NCBI GenBank assembly: GCA_021162125.1
Contig: JAGGZG010000040.1
Span: forward strand, 1-13,484
DNA: 13,484 bases
From: Anaerolineae bacterium
GTDB taxonomy: Bacteria > Chloroflexota > Anaerolineae > JACIWR01
Direction: 5' to 3'
A program made the translations under genes and the position numbers. Below the pieces are notes generated by a model that was not told where the DNA came from, did not search any database, and was given only the letters and a program-made list of their open reading frames with translations. This document shows, piece by piece, positions 7,479 through 13,452 of the stretch; within the stretch, counting starts at the first letter, position 1; each line of letters opens with the position of its first letter.

Positions 7479-8600
7479 TCATGCCTCGTTCTGACTGGTG
7501 GGATATTCTGCCAGAAACGCTTCTTTCAGCGCGACGAACGTCCCGTCGAGAATGGCCTGCCGTATCTCGCGCATCAACTCCAGGAGAAAGTGCAGGTTGT
7601 GCAGGGTAGCCAGGTGCAGGCCGAGTATCTCCTTGGCCAGGATCAAGTGGCGCAGGTAGGCGCGGGAGAAGGTACGACAGGTATAGCAGGTGCAGCCTTC
7701 CTCGATAGGATGGGGGTCATCGGCGTGGCAGGCATTGCGCAGGTTGATCCGCCCCCGGCGGGTGAAGACCGCGCCGTTGCGGGCGATGCGCGTGGGCAGC
7801 ACGCAATCGAAGATGTCGATGCCCCGGGCCACGCACTCGAACAGGTCCTCCGGCGAGCCGACGCCCATCAGGTAACGGGGCCGATCCGCTGGCAGAAGGG
7901 GTGTGGTCACGTCCAGCATTTCGTGCATCTGGGCTTTGGTCTCGCCCACGCTCAGGCTGCCGATGGCGTAGCCGGGGAAGCCGAGCGCCGTCAGGAACTC
8001 CACGCTTTGTCGCCGCAGGTCGGCGAAAACCCCGCCCTGCACGATTCCGAAAAGGGCCTGATCGTCCCGGGTCTGCGCCCGCCAGCAGCGCTCGGCCCAC
8101 AGGTGAGTGCGGCGCAGGGCCGCCTCGTTGTAGGCGCGATCCAGCGGCGGGGCACACTCGTCCAGGCACATGATGATGTCCGCGCCCAGCAGTTCCTGGA
8201 TGCGGATCGCCTTCTCCGGCGTGAAGCGGTGCTCAGAGCCATCCAGGTGTGAGCGGAAAGTCACGCCGTCGTCATCCACCCGCCGCAGGCCCTGCAAGCT
8301 GAACACCTGGAATCCGCCGGAATCGGTGAGAATGGGACGGTTCCAGGCCATGAAACGATGCAGACCACCCAGCCGGGCGATGAGTTCCGCGCCGGGCCGC
8401 AGATACAGGTGATAGGTGTTGGCCAGGATCAGGGACGCGCCCAATTCCTCCAGGTCACGGGGGGACATGGCCTTGACGGTGGCCTGCGTGCCCACCGGGG
8501 CGAAGACCGGGGTGGGGATGTCGCCGTGCGGGGTGGAGAACACCCCGGCGCGGGCCCGGCTGGCCTGATCCTGGTGCAGCAGTTTGAACTCGAACGACAT
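7479..8600 (-). CDS. tgt: tRNA-guanine transglycosylase (queuine/preQ1 insertion)
   Basis: Tgt exchanges guanine-34 for preQ1 in tRNAs for Asp, Asn, His and Tyr, a step in queuosine synthesis. The 373-residue protein has the catalytic aspartates in TDSGGFQVFS (D93) and FDCVLPTRIARNG (D265), the base-recognition stretch GIVQGG (185-190), and the zinc site C303-x-C305-x2-C308-x25-H334. Length fits bacterial Tgt. ATG 8600 is chosen because GGAGG lies 6 bases upstream and the family's N-terminus starts here. It has its own promoter at 8647-8676. The other queuosine genes (queA, queC-G) are not in the window. The next gene on the strand is uppP, 142 bases on. Confidence 0.97.
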   Translation of the reverse strand: MSFEFKLLHQDQASRARAGVFSTPHGDIPTPVFAPVGTQATVKAMSPRDLEELGASLILANTYHLYLRPGAELIARLGGLHRFMAWNRPILTDSGGFQVFSLQGLRRVDDDGVTFRSHLDGSEHRFTPEKAIRIQELLGADIIMCLDECAPPLDRAYNEAALRRTHLWAERCWRAQTRDDQALFGIVQGGVFADLRRQSVEFLTALGFPGYAIGSLSVGETKAQMHEMLDVTTPLLPADRPRYLMGVGSPEDLFECVARGIDIFDCVLPTRIARNGAVFTRRGRINLRNACHADDPHPIEEGCTCYTCRTFSRAYLRHLILAKEILGLHLATLHNLHFLLELMREIRQAILDGTFVALKEAFLAEYPTSQNEA

Positions 8601-8646
8601 GGTTTCCTCCGCGAACGCCACAGACCTCCGAGGCACCGGAGCATAG

Positions 8647-8676
8647 ATTATACCACATCCGGGCCAAATTGCCCAA
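8647..8676 (-). promoter_or_regulatory. Probable tgt promoter
   Basis: Minus-strand TTGGGC (8676-8671), an 18-base spacer and TATAAT (8652-8647), 47 bases before the tgt ATG. The -10 is perfect and the -35 moderate. Confidence 0.65.
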
Positions 8677-8695
8677 GCATGGGTGGAGCATCTCC

Positions 8696-8724
8696 TTGCC
8701 CCGACGTGGCTTGTCTGGTATAAT
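8696..8724 (+). promoter_or_regulatory. Orphan promoter pointing into a region without intact genes
   Basis: TTGCCC (8696-8701), a 17-base spacer and TATAAT (8719-8724). Downstream come only palindromes and the decayed PKD/RHS gene, so it may be the promoter of a lost gene or drive a non-coding RNA. Confidence 0.5.
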
Positions 8725-8747
8725 CAGTAGCTGAGAATTTGAGGGGC

Positions 8748-8795
8748 CCGCGCTCTCTAGCGCGGACCGGGAGCGGCGTTAGAGAACGCCTGCTC
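8748..8795. repeat. Pair of adjacent small hairpins
   Basis: Hairpin one is CCGCGCT-ctct-AGCGCGG (8748-8765). Hairpin two is GAGCGGCGTT-agag-AACGCCTGCTC (8771-8795), 10 bp with one bulged T. Their loops, ctct and agag, are complementary to each other. Confidence 0.7.
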
Positions 8796-8865
8796 CTCAC
8801 TTTTCCCAAGTACTGATAATGAGATCAGCAATAGAATCCTCCCGCAGGCTTGGAGCCCAATGCTG

Positions 8866-8933
8866 CTAACTTTTCGCCACGGTGAGGAGAGGTTGAAAAC
8901 GAGCGCTCCCGCCTCTATGAACGCAAAAGTTAG
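8866..8933. repeat. Inverted repeat CTAACTTTT / AAAAGTTAG
   Basis: Nine-base perfect arms at 8866-8874 and 8925-8933 enclose 50 bases. It could be the boundary of a small inserted element or a long-range stem. The non-coding stretch 8725-9091 otherwise contains only the hairpins listed here. Confidence 0.45.
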
Positions 8934-8947
8934 TGCCATTGAGCTAA

Positions 8948-9001
8948 AGCCGGCTGTCCACCTGCGTGGACAGGCGCGTCCACGCAGGTGGACGCTCGGC
9001 T
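8948..9001. repeat. Long perfect hairpin, 16-bp stem
   Basis: GTCCACCTGCGTGGAC (8956-8971), loop AGGCGC, GTCCACGCAGGTGGAC (8978-8993). The outer AGCCG (8948-8952) and CGGCT (8997-9001) also pair across a small internal loop. Each arm is nearly palindromic itself (GTCCAC...GTGGAC). No T-run follows. Confidence 0.9.
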
Positions 9002-9016
9002 GTAAGCCCTCTAGAG

Positions 9017-9030
9017 GCGATTTCAATCGC
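9017..9030. repeat. Short hairpin GCGATT-tc-AATCGC
   Basis: A 6-bp perfect stem closing the palindrome cluster that begins at 8748. Confidence 0.5.
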
Positions 9031-9091
9031 TAACAGAAGTAGCCTGAGCAGTGACTGTCGTGAGATAACGGGAACACTGGCTTAGCTCATC

Positions 9092-9711
9092 CCGCCGCCA
9101 GTGGCCGATTTCACCGCCGGGCCGCTATCGGGCAGCGCGCCGCTGACGGTGCCAACAACACCACGGGCGAGGTGACCGACTACCTCTGGGACTACGGCGA
9201 TAGCATCACCAGCGCCACGGCTGCCGTCACCCATACCCACGTCTACACCGCCAGCGGCGTCTACACGGTGAGCCTCACCGCCACCGGTCCCGGCGGGTCG
9301 GACACGCTGACGAGGACGAACTACGTCACCACCACCACGCCGCAGGTGCTGAATGGAAGGCGCGTATGCCTACGGCTACTGGCACACGCACCTGGCCCGC
9401 ACCGACCTGCTCACCGGCCAGGTGCTGGGCTACACCACGGACGGGTTGGGCTCCGCGCGCCTGGTGGTAGACGCCGCCACGCAGCAGATAGTGGACACCT
9501 AACCGCTATGCGCCGTTCGGTACGGTGCTGGCCGGGGGAATGAGCGACAACAACCGCCGCTTCACCGGGGAGACGCAGGATCCTACAGGGTTAATCTACC
9601 TGGTTGTAGAATAGGTGACCGTCACCTGGGAGGTGACGGTCACCTGGGGCAGCCTGCTGGCCGGTGGGACGAGCAACACGGGCCGCTTTCTGACGCGGGA
9701 TCTGATGCAGA
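9092..9711 (+). pseudogene. Remnant of a PKD-domain/RHS-repeat surface protein
   Basis: The pieces lie in order but in different frames. Bases 9092-9151 read PPPVADFTAGPLSGSAPLTV, the start of a PKD domain. From 9154, one frame over, NNTTGEVTDYLWDYGD and HVYTASGVYTVSLTATGPGG complete the PKD fold. From 9353 a third frame reads YAYGYWHTHLARTDLLTGQV and TTDGLGSARLVVDAA, typical of RHS cores. After a TAA at 9500 the match continues in the next frame (NRYAPFGTVLAGG, NNRRFTGETQDPTGLIYL) to TAG 9612. After a palindrome, 9652-9702 reads LLAGGTSNTGRFLTRD, another RHS C-terminal signature. RHS proteins are large cell-surface or toxin-delivery proteins. With at least three frame changes, no start and no toxin tip, this is decayed. 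Confidence 0.85.
9613..9645. repeat. 15-bp perfect palindrome inside the RHS remnant
   Basis: AGGTGACCGTCACCT (9613-9627), loop GGG, AGGTGACGGTCACCT (9631-9645). It starts within the TAG stop at 9612-9614. It has the same 15-3-15 design and the same outer AGGTGAC/GTCACCT as the palindrome at 4666-4698. Confidence 0.85.
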
Positions 9712-9715
9712 TTAT

Positions 9716-9749
9716 CCTCCCGCAGGTGCAGAACCTGCGGGAGGTTTTT
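9716..9749 (+). terminator. Intrinsic terminator at the end of the RHS remnant
   Basis: CCTCCCGCAGGT (9716-9727) and ACCTGCGGGAGG (9733-9744) form a perfect 12-bp stem, followed by TTTTT (9745-9749). It would stop plus-strand transcription before it runs antisense into ecfT; its T-run overlaps the ecfT stop codon. On the minus strand no T-run follows, so it is a weaker terminator for the ECF operon. The arm CCTCCCGCAGG also occurs alone at 8838-8848. Confidence 0.8.
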
Positions 9750-10536
9750 ATCCCAGCCAGATAACCGTCAAGACGAGTCCCATCACGATCAGCGTGGCCA
9801 GCAGGTCCAGGGAACCGAGGCGCAGTTTCCGCATTCGGGTGCGGTGGAGCGCACTCCGAAAACCGCGAGCGTCCATGGCCGTAGCCAATTCGTCGGCGCG
9901 GCGGAAGGCGGAGACAAAGATGGGCACGAAAATCGGAACCAGATTCCGGGCTCTGCGCAACGGCCCGCCGGTACGAAAATCGGCGCCCCTTGCCCGTTGC
10001 GCTTTGGCGATTTTGTCTATCTCCTCCTGGAGGGTGGGCACAAAGCGCAACGCGATGGTGAGCACCATCGCCAGTTCGCGCACCGGCAGCCGGGCCCGTT
10101 CCAACGGGGACAGCATCGCCTCCAGGCCGTGGGTCAGGTGGATGGGCGAGGTGGTGAAAGTCAACAGCGAGGCAACGGTAACCAGCAGGCAGAGACGATA
10201 AATCTGCGCCACAGCCGCCAATAGCCCCTGGCGGGTGATGGCAATGCTTCCCAGGGCCAGGAGAGGTTCCCCCGGCGTGGTAAACAGGTAGAGGAAGAAC
10301 ATGAGAAACGCGATCCAGAACACCGTGCGCAGGGTGCGCAACAAGGCACCGAGGGGCACACCGGACAGGAGAACCGCTGTCACGACGAAAGTGGAGAGCG
10401 CGACGTAGCCCCACAGTCCGTGCACAGCGAAGGGAATCATCATCAGCACCAGCGTCGCGCCCATTTTGACGCGGGGATCCAGGCGGTGCAAAATCGAATT
10501 GCCAGGCACATACATGCCAATAGGAAGCGCGCTCAC
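9748..10536 (-). CDS. ecfT: ECF transporter transmembrane (coupling) protein EcfT
   Basis: EcfT connects the two ATPases to the substrate-binding S component in energy-coupling factor importers. The 262-residue protein has several membrane segments in residues 25-155 and a final one at 243-260. The cytoplasmic coupling helices end in the two diagnostic ARG motifs, RARGADF (182-184) and MDARGFRS (223-225), which dock into the ATPase grooves. Its GTG start at 10536 overlaps the ecfA2 stop (GTGA), with GGGGGAG 6 bases upstream inside ecfA2, so translation is probably coupled. It is the last gene of the S-A1-A2-T operon. Confidence 0.95.
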   Translation of the reverse strand: MSALPIGMYVPGNSILHRLDPRVKMGATLVLMMIPFAVHGLWGYVALSTFVVTAVLLSGVPLGALLRTLRTVFWIAFLMFFLYLFTTPGEPLLALGSIAITRQGLLAAVAQIYRLCLLVTVASLLTFTTSPIHLTHGLEAMLSPLERARLPVRELAMVLTIALRFVPTLQEEIDKIAKAQRARGADFRTGGPLRRARNLVPIFVPIFVSAFRRADELATAMDARGFRSALHRTRMRKLRLGSLDLLATLIVMGLVLTVIWLG

Positions 10537-11399
10537 GTGACACTCCCCCGCAAGCCCCAGACGCGGGCAATCTCAGAGGCGGCCTCGGCGGGTAGGAATC
10601 GGTCAACGCGCACCTCTTTACCCGCCTGTCTCAGGGCCTGCAAAAGCGCGACCGGCTGCGGCACGTCCAACCCGATAGCGCGCAACAGCTTGACGTCGCT
10701 CAGCACCTGGCGCGTTGGCCCGTCGGCCACCACCCGACCCTCTCTCAGCGCTATCACCCGCTCCACCAGGCGGGCCAGGTCTTCCAGAGCGTGGGACACT
10801 ACAATCAGAGTCATGTTTGTTTCTCGCTGCCAGGCTCCCACTTTGTCCAGCAGCGCCCGCCGACCCTGTGGGTCCTGCCCGGCCGTTGGTTCGTCGAGGA
10901 TAAGCACCCGAGGGCGCATGGCCAGGATACTCGCCAGAGCCACGCGCCGCATCTCACCCCCACTCAGCGTGAAGGGCATTCGCTGAGCCACGGCCACCGG
11001 GTCCAGTCCCACCATCTCCAGAGCCCAATTCACCCTCGCCGCGACCTCGGCTTCATCCAGCCCCAGGTTACGTGGCCCGAAAGCCACCTCGCGGAACACG
11101 GTTTGCTCGAAAATCTGATCCTCAGGGTACTGGAAGGCCAGACCCACTTGCAAACGGAGTTTGCGCGCTGTGGCTCCCTTGCTGTGGATGGGCGTCCCCT
11201 CCAACAGCACACGGCCAGCCGTCGGCTTGAGCAGGCCAGCCAGGTGTTGCACCAGGGTTGACTTCCCAGAGCCCGTCGGCCCCAATATGCCGATCCGCTC
11301 CCCAGCCTCGATTTCCAGGTTCACCTCGCGCAGGGCCACCCGCTCAAAAGGCGTACCCTGGTTGTAGATGTGAGTCAGATTCTCCACCTGGATCAACAC
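10533..11399 (-). CDS. ecfA2: ECF transporter ATPase EcfA2
   Basis: This 288-residue ABC ATPase has Walker A GPTGSGKST (40-48), Q-loop Q90 in FQYPEDQIFEQT, signature LSGGE (145-149), Walker B VLILDEP (165-171) and switch histidine H203. The YPEDQIF Q-loop version and the C-terminal extension (GLDVPQPVALLQALR region) mark it as the EcfA2-type partner. It forms a heterodimer with EcfA1 to power import. The start is GTG 11399, overlapping the ecfA1 stop by 7 bases; GGTGG lies 7-8 bases upstream. A TTG at the second codon is an alternative. Confidence 0.94.
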   Translation of the reverse strand: MLIQVENLTHIYNQGTPFERVALREVNLEIEAGERIGILGPTGSGKSTLVQHLAGLLKPTAGRVLLEGTPIHSKGATARKLRLQVGLAFQYPEDQIFEQTVFREVAFGPRNLGLDEAEVAARVNWALEMVGLDPVAVAQRMPFTLSGGEMRRVALASILAMRPRVLILDEPTAGQDPQGRRALLDKVGAWQRETNMTLIVVSHALEDLARLVERVIALREGRVVADGPTRQVLSDVKLLRAIGLDVPQPVALLQALRQAGKEVRVDRFLPAEAASEIARVWGLRGSVT

Positions 11400-12253
11400 A
11401 ACGCATCCACCATATCTTGAACCGTGAGTACACCTTGGGGCAGCGGCAGTCCCCAGGCTTGCAACCTCTGTGCGATGTCCACGATGGGGGGCAGATCCAG
11501 GCCCAGCGCCCGTAACCGTGCCCCCCGTTCAAAGACGATGGCTGGTGGGCCGTCCATCACCATGCGACCCGCTTCCATGACCAATACCCGTTGGGCCATT
11601 GCCGCCTCGGACATGGAATGGGTGATCAGCAGGACGGTGATCCCTTCCTCGGCGTTTAGCCTCCGGATCGTGTCGAGCACCTGCCGGCGACCCACGGGAT
11701 CGAGCATCGAAGTAGGTTCGTCGAACACGATGCAGGACGGACGGGCGGCCAGCGCCCCGGCGATGGCCACCAGTTGTTTCTGACCACCGGAGAGCATTTG
11801 CGGGGGATACTGGCGGTAATCCAATAGTCCAACGGCGGCCAGGGCGTCGTCCACGCGATGCCTGATCTCATCGGCGGGGAGGCCCATGTTCTCGGGGCCA
11901 AAGGCCACGTCCTCCTCTACGGTGGTAGCCACGATCTGGTTATCGGGGTTCTGGAAGACCATCCCCACTTTTTGCCGCACGGCCCACACGTTATGGGCAT
12001 CCGACGTCCGCAGCCCGTCAATCCAGACCGCGCCTGCTGTGGGCAATAGCAGGGCGTTGAGGTGCCTGGCCAGAGTGGATTTGCCCGATCCATTGGGCCC
12101 GATCAGGGCCACGAACTCCCCCTGCTCGATGGTCAGATTCACGCCGCGCAGGGCCACGATCTGGCCCCCGCCCCCCCTCTGTCCTCCCGCGTGCGGGGGG
12201 ATGAAAGAGGGGTAGACGTATTTGAGGTTCTCGATCTCGATGAATGGACGCAC
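11393..12253 (-). CDS. ecfA1: ECF transporter ATPase EcfA1 with an in-frame repeat insertion
   Basis: This 286-residue ABC ATPase has Walker A GPNGSGKST (52-60), Q-loop FQNPDNQIVATTVEEDVAFG (Q101), signature LSGGQ (154-158), Walker B IVFDEP (175-180) and H212. The NPDNQIVATTVEEDVAFG stretch is typical of EcfA1. Residues 16-30 (SFIPPHAGGQRGGGG), between the first strand (LKYVYP) and IVALRGVNL, are longer and richer in Gly/Pro than usual here and are encoded by a DNA palindrome (12174-12212). This surface hairpin should tolerate an insertion, and all catalytic motifs are intact, so the enzyme is probably active. The start is GTG 12253, with GAGG just upstream, 6 bases after the S component stop. 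Confidence 0.94.
   Translation of the reverse strand: MRPFIEIENLKYVYPSFIPPHAGGQRGGGGQIVALRGVNLTIEQGEFVALIGPNGSGKSTLARHLNALLLPTAGAVWIDGLRTSDAHNVWAVRQKVGMVFQNPDNQIVATTVEEDVAFGPENMGLPADEIRHRVDDALAAVGLLDYRQYPPQMLSGGQKQLVAIAGALAARPSCIVFDEPTSMLDPVGRRQVLDTIRRLNAEEGITVLLITHSMSEAAMAQRVLVMEAGRMVMDGPPAIVFERGARLRALGLDLPPIVDIAQRLQAWGLPLPQGVLTVQDMVDALC
12174..12212. repeat. Palindromic element captured in the ecfA1 reading frame
   Basis: CCCCTCT (12174-12180) pairs with AGAGGGG (12206-12212). Inside it CCTCCCGC (12183-12190) pairs with GCGGGGGG (12193-12200), with one wobble. The left part, CGCCCCCCCTCTGTCC, recurs with one change at 13453-13468. Confidence 0.7.
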
Positions 12254-12259
12254 TGGACC

Positions 12260-12859
12260 TCAATCTCGCACGCCGGCGATTTGGGCTCCCCAGGCAGCTC
12301 GCAAAGCAGCCACTACGGGGATGGTGATAACGATGGATAGGATGATCTCAAAAGGCACGTTGGTCAGTATCACAGGGATCATCGCCGCCGCGTCCGCTGT
12401 GCCCAACAGGAGCAGCAGACCCAGCACCCCGATGCTGTTGGTCAGCGTGCCGACCAGCGCGGCAACACCCGCGGCTACTGCCGGCCACTTGCGCAGAGGG
12501 CGAAAGGCGTAATAGGCCAGGACGCCGATCAGAATGCGGGGCAAAAAGGCGTCCACGAGGGCGAAGATGAGGTTGCCCCCCATGAAGTTCAGGAAAATGG
12601 CGCTGTAGTAGTACCAGGAGGTGATGGCCAGGATCAAGCCCACCACGGCTCCTACGACTGGCCCCGATATGATGGCGGCGATGATTGCCGGGATGTGCAG
12701 GGTCGTGGCCGCGGCCGACATGTTGGGCACGGGGATCATCCCCAGGGGCGTGACTGCCAGGACGATGGACAGGGCACCGAAGATACCGGCCACTGCCAAG
12801 TCCCGGGTGCTGAGCCGTAGCCCAGCGATAAGGGGGCGTTCTGTCTCTTTCATACTCAT
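12260..12859 (-). CDS. ECF transporter S component (substrate-binding membrane protein), substrate unknown
   Basis: S components are small membrane proteins that bind a vitamin or metal with high affinity and hand it to the EcfA1-A2-T module. The 199-residue product has about six hydrophobic segments (near 21-40, 54-66, 67-82, 101-118, 128-150 and 158-180) and a conserved-looking stretch PLGMIPVPNMSAAATTLHIP (38-57), followed by GPVVGAVVGL. I recognise the ECF S superfamily but not the ligand. ATG 12859 is chosen because AGGAGG lies 8 bases upstream; the frame extends to an ATG at 12895, but that sits at the terminator T-run and would contain the ribosome binding site. It is the first gene of the operon, 6 bases before ecfA1. 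Confidence 0.88.
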   Translation of the reverse strand: MSMKETERPLIAGLRLSTRDLAVAGIFGALSIVLAVTPLGMIPVPNMSAAATTLHIPAIIAAIISGPVVGAVVGLILAITSWYYYSAIFLNFMGGNLIFALVDAFLPRILIGVLAYYAFRPLRKWPAVAAGVAALVGTLTNSIGVLGLLLLLGTADAAAMIPVILTNVPFEIILSIVITIPVVAALRAAWGAQIAGVRD

Positions 12860-13074
12860 AGCTTGAACCTCCTGTCCGTGATCGTCCGTAAACATAAAAA
12901 GCCCCCCGGTGCATCTCGGGGGGCAATCAACGACGTGTGGTTAACGCTGGAGCAATACTCGTTGTCCACACAACCAGCCGTACTTTATTGCCGCCGTCTC
13001 GGTCGCACCGCGATCCAAGCGACTAGAGTTGTGATGCTTCAGTGGTGCTCACTGCTGATGCCCAGTCAGTGGCG
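12860..13074 (-). promoter_or_regulatory. Structured 5' leader of the ECF operon, candidate riboswitch of unidentified class
   Basis: The predicted transcript starts near 13074 and runs about 215 bases to the S gene without a leader peptide start before the terminator. It ends in an intrinsic terminator (12924-12896). GGCGGCAAT (12995-12987) can pair with ATTGCCCCC (12927-12919), which includes the terminator's left arm, so it is a possible anti-terminator. GTGTGG (12971-12966) with CCACAC (12940-12935), and CAACGA (12964-12959) with TCGTTG (12933-12928), interleave as an H-type pseudoknot directly before the terminator. Near the 5' end CACTG, CAGTG and CACTG offer two exclusive hairpins. I find no FMN, TPP, cobalamin, THF, preQ1 or T-box core. 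Confidence 0.65.
12896..12924 (-). terminator. Intrinsic terminator in the ECF operon leader
   Basis: Minus-strand GCCCCCCG (12924-12917), loop AGATGCAC, CGGGGGGC (12908-12901), then TTTTT (12900-12896). It lies between promoter and first gene, 12 bases from the AGGAGG ribosome binding site, so it can only act as an attenuator of the operon. Confidence 0.9.
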
Positions 13075-13080
13075 ATCTTA

Positions 13081-13109
13081 ATTATACCATCTCCGAATGA
13101 AAAGCACAA
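13081..13109 (-). promoter_or_regulatory. Promoter of the ECF transporter operon
   Basis: Minus-strand TTGTGC (13109-13104), a 17-base spacer and TATAAT (13086-13081). Transcription should start near 13074. Confidence 0.75.
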
Positions 13110-13148
13110 ATGCACCCTGTAAGTGGTGTGTAATGCCCTGCGGCCATC

Positions 13149-13282
13149 AGAGCGCATCTGAAAAGCCGAGATAAAGGTATCCAACCACCAAGACACAAAG
13201 GCACTAAAGTAACGCTAGAGCGAGTAACCCCTCTATTTTCTTGGTGTCTTGGTGCCTCTGTGGTGAATTCTCGGACATTCTC
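13149..13282. repeat. Palindromic intergenic repeat, right copy (inverted)
   Basis: Reverse complement of the repeat at 1-134, over the whole length with scattered differences. Internal arms are around 13182-13206 (aaccaccaagacacaaaggcac) and 13239-13265 (cttggtgtcttggtgcctctg). It lies upstream of the ECF promoter; bases 13110-13148 hold nothing recognisable. Confidence 0.8.
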
Positions 13283-13411
13283 TCAGCGGGGATCATCCTG
13301 GACGGCGCGGAAGGTCTCCACGAGCTTGAGTGCCAGATCCTCACTGTTCGCGTAAAGTCTCAATGGAAGAAAGTTCTGTTTTCAGTGTCCCTTGAACAGC
13401 GACAAATTCAT
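13283..13411 (-). pseudogene. Short interrupted reading frame, unrecognised
   Basis: From ATG 13411 the frame reads MNLSLFKGH, meets TGA at 13384-13382, and then continues with KQNFLPLRLYANSEDLALK and LVETFRAVQDDPR to a second TGA at 13285-13283. The part after the internal stop has a normal, helix-like composition. It could be a gene fragment with a nonsense change (TGA from a cysteine or tryptophan codon), or chance. No clear ribosome binding site precedes the ATG. I recognise no family. Confidence 0.25.
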
Positions 13412-13452
13412 GGTTGCCAGTTTGATAAAAACAGGGTAAAATACAAGCCACT

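Noticed and set aside
7440..8252. 270-codon plus-strand open frame opposite tgt
   Set aside because: Antisense shadow of tgt, whose catalytic and zinc motifs are all intact; its start lies in a hairpin repeat.
8757..9026. 89-codon minus-strand open frame in the palindrome cluster
   Set aside because: It is composed of the hairpins themselves, lacks a ribosome binding site and resembles no family.
9748..12859. Ordinary ABC exporter or cobalt/nickel CbiMNQO transporter
   Set aside because: Two distinct EcfA-type ATPases, an EcfT with paired ARG motifs and an S-component-like first gene fit a vitamin-type ECF importer; no CbiM/CbiN-like sequence is present.
12860..13074. T-box leader for an amino-acid importer
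   Set aside because: GTGGACAACG near 12960-12969 loosely resembles the T-box core, but the conserved TGGNACCGCG sequence and a recognisable specifier stem are missing.
12860..13074. ZTP/folate (pfl) riboswitch suggested by GACTGGGCATCA and a CAGTG-CACTG stem
   Set aside because: The conserved CCGCCTGGGC segment was not found downstream; the likeness is too weak to name the class without a covariance-model search.
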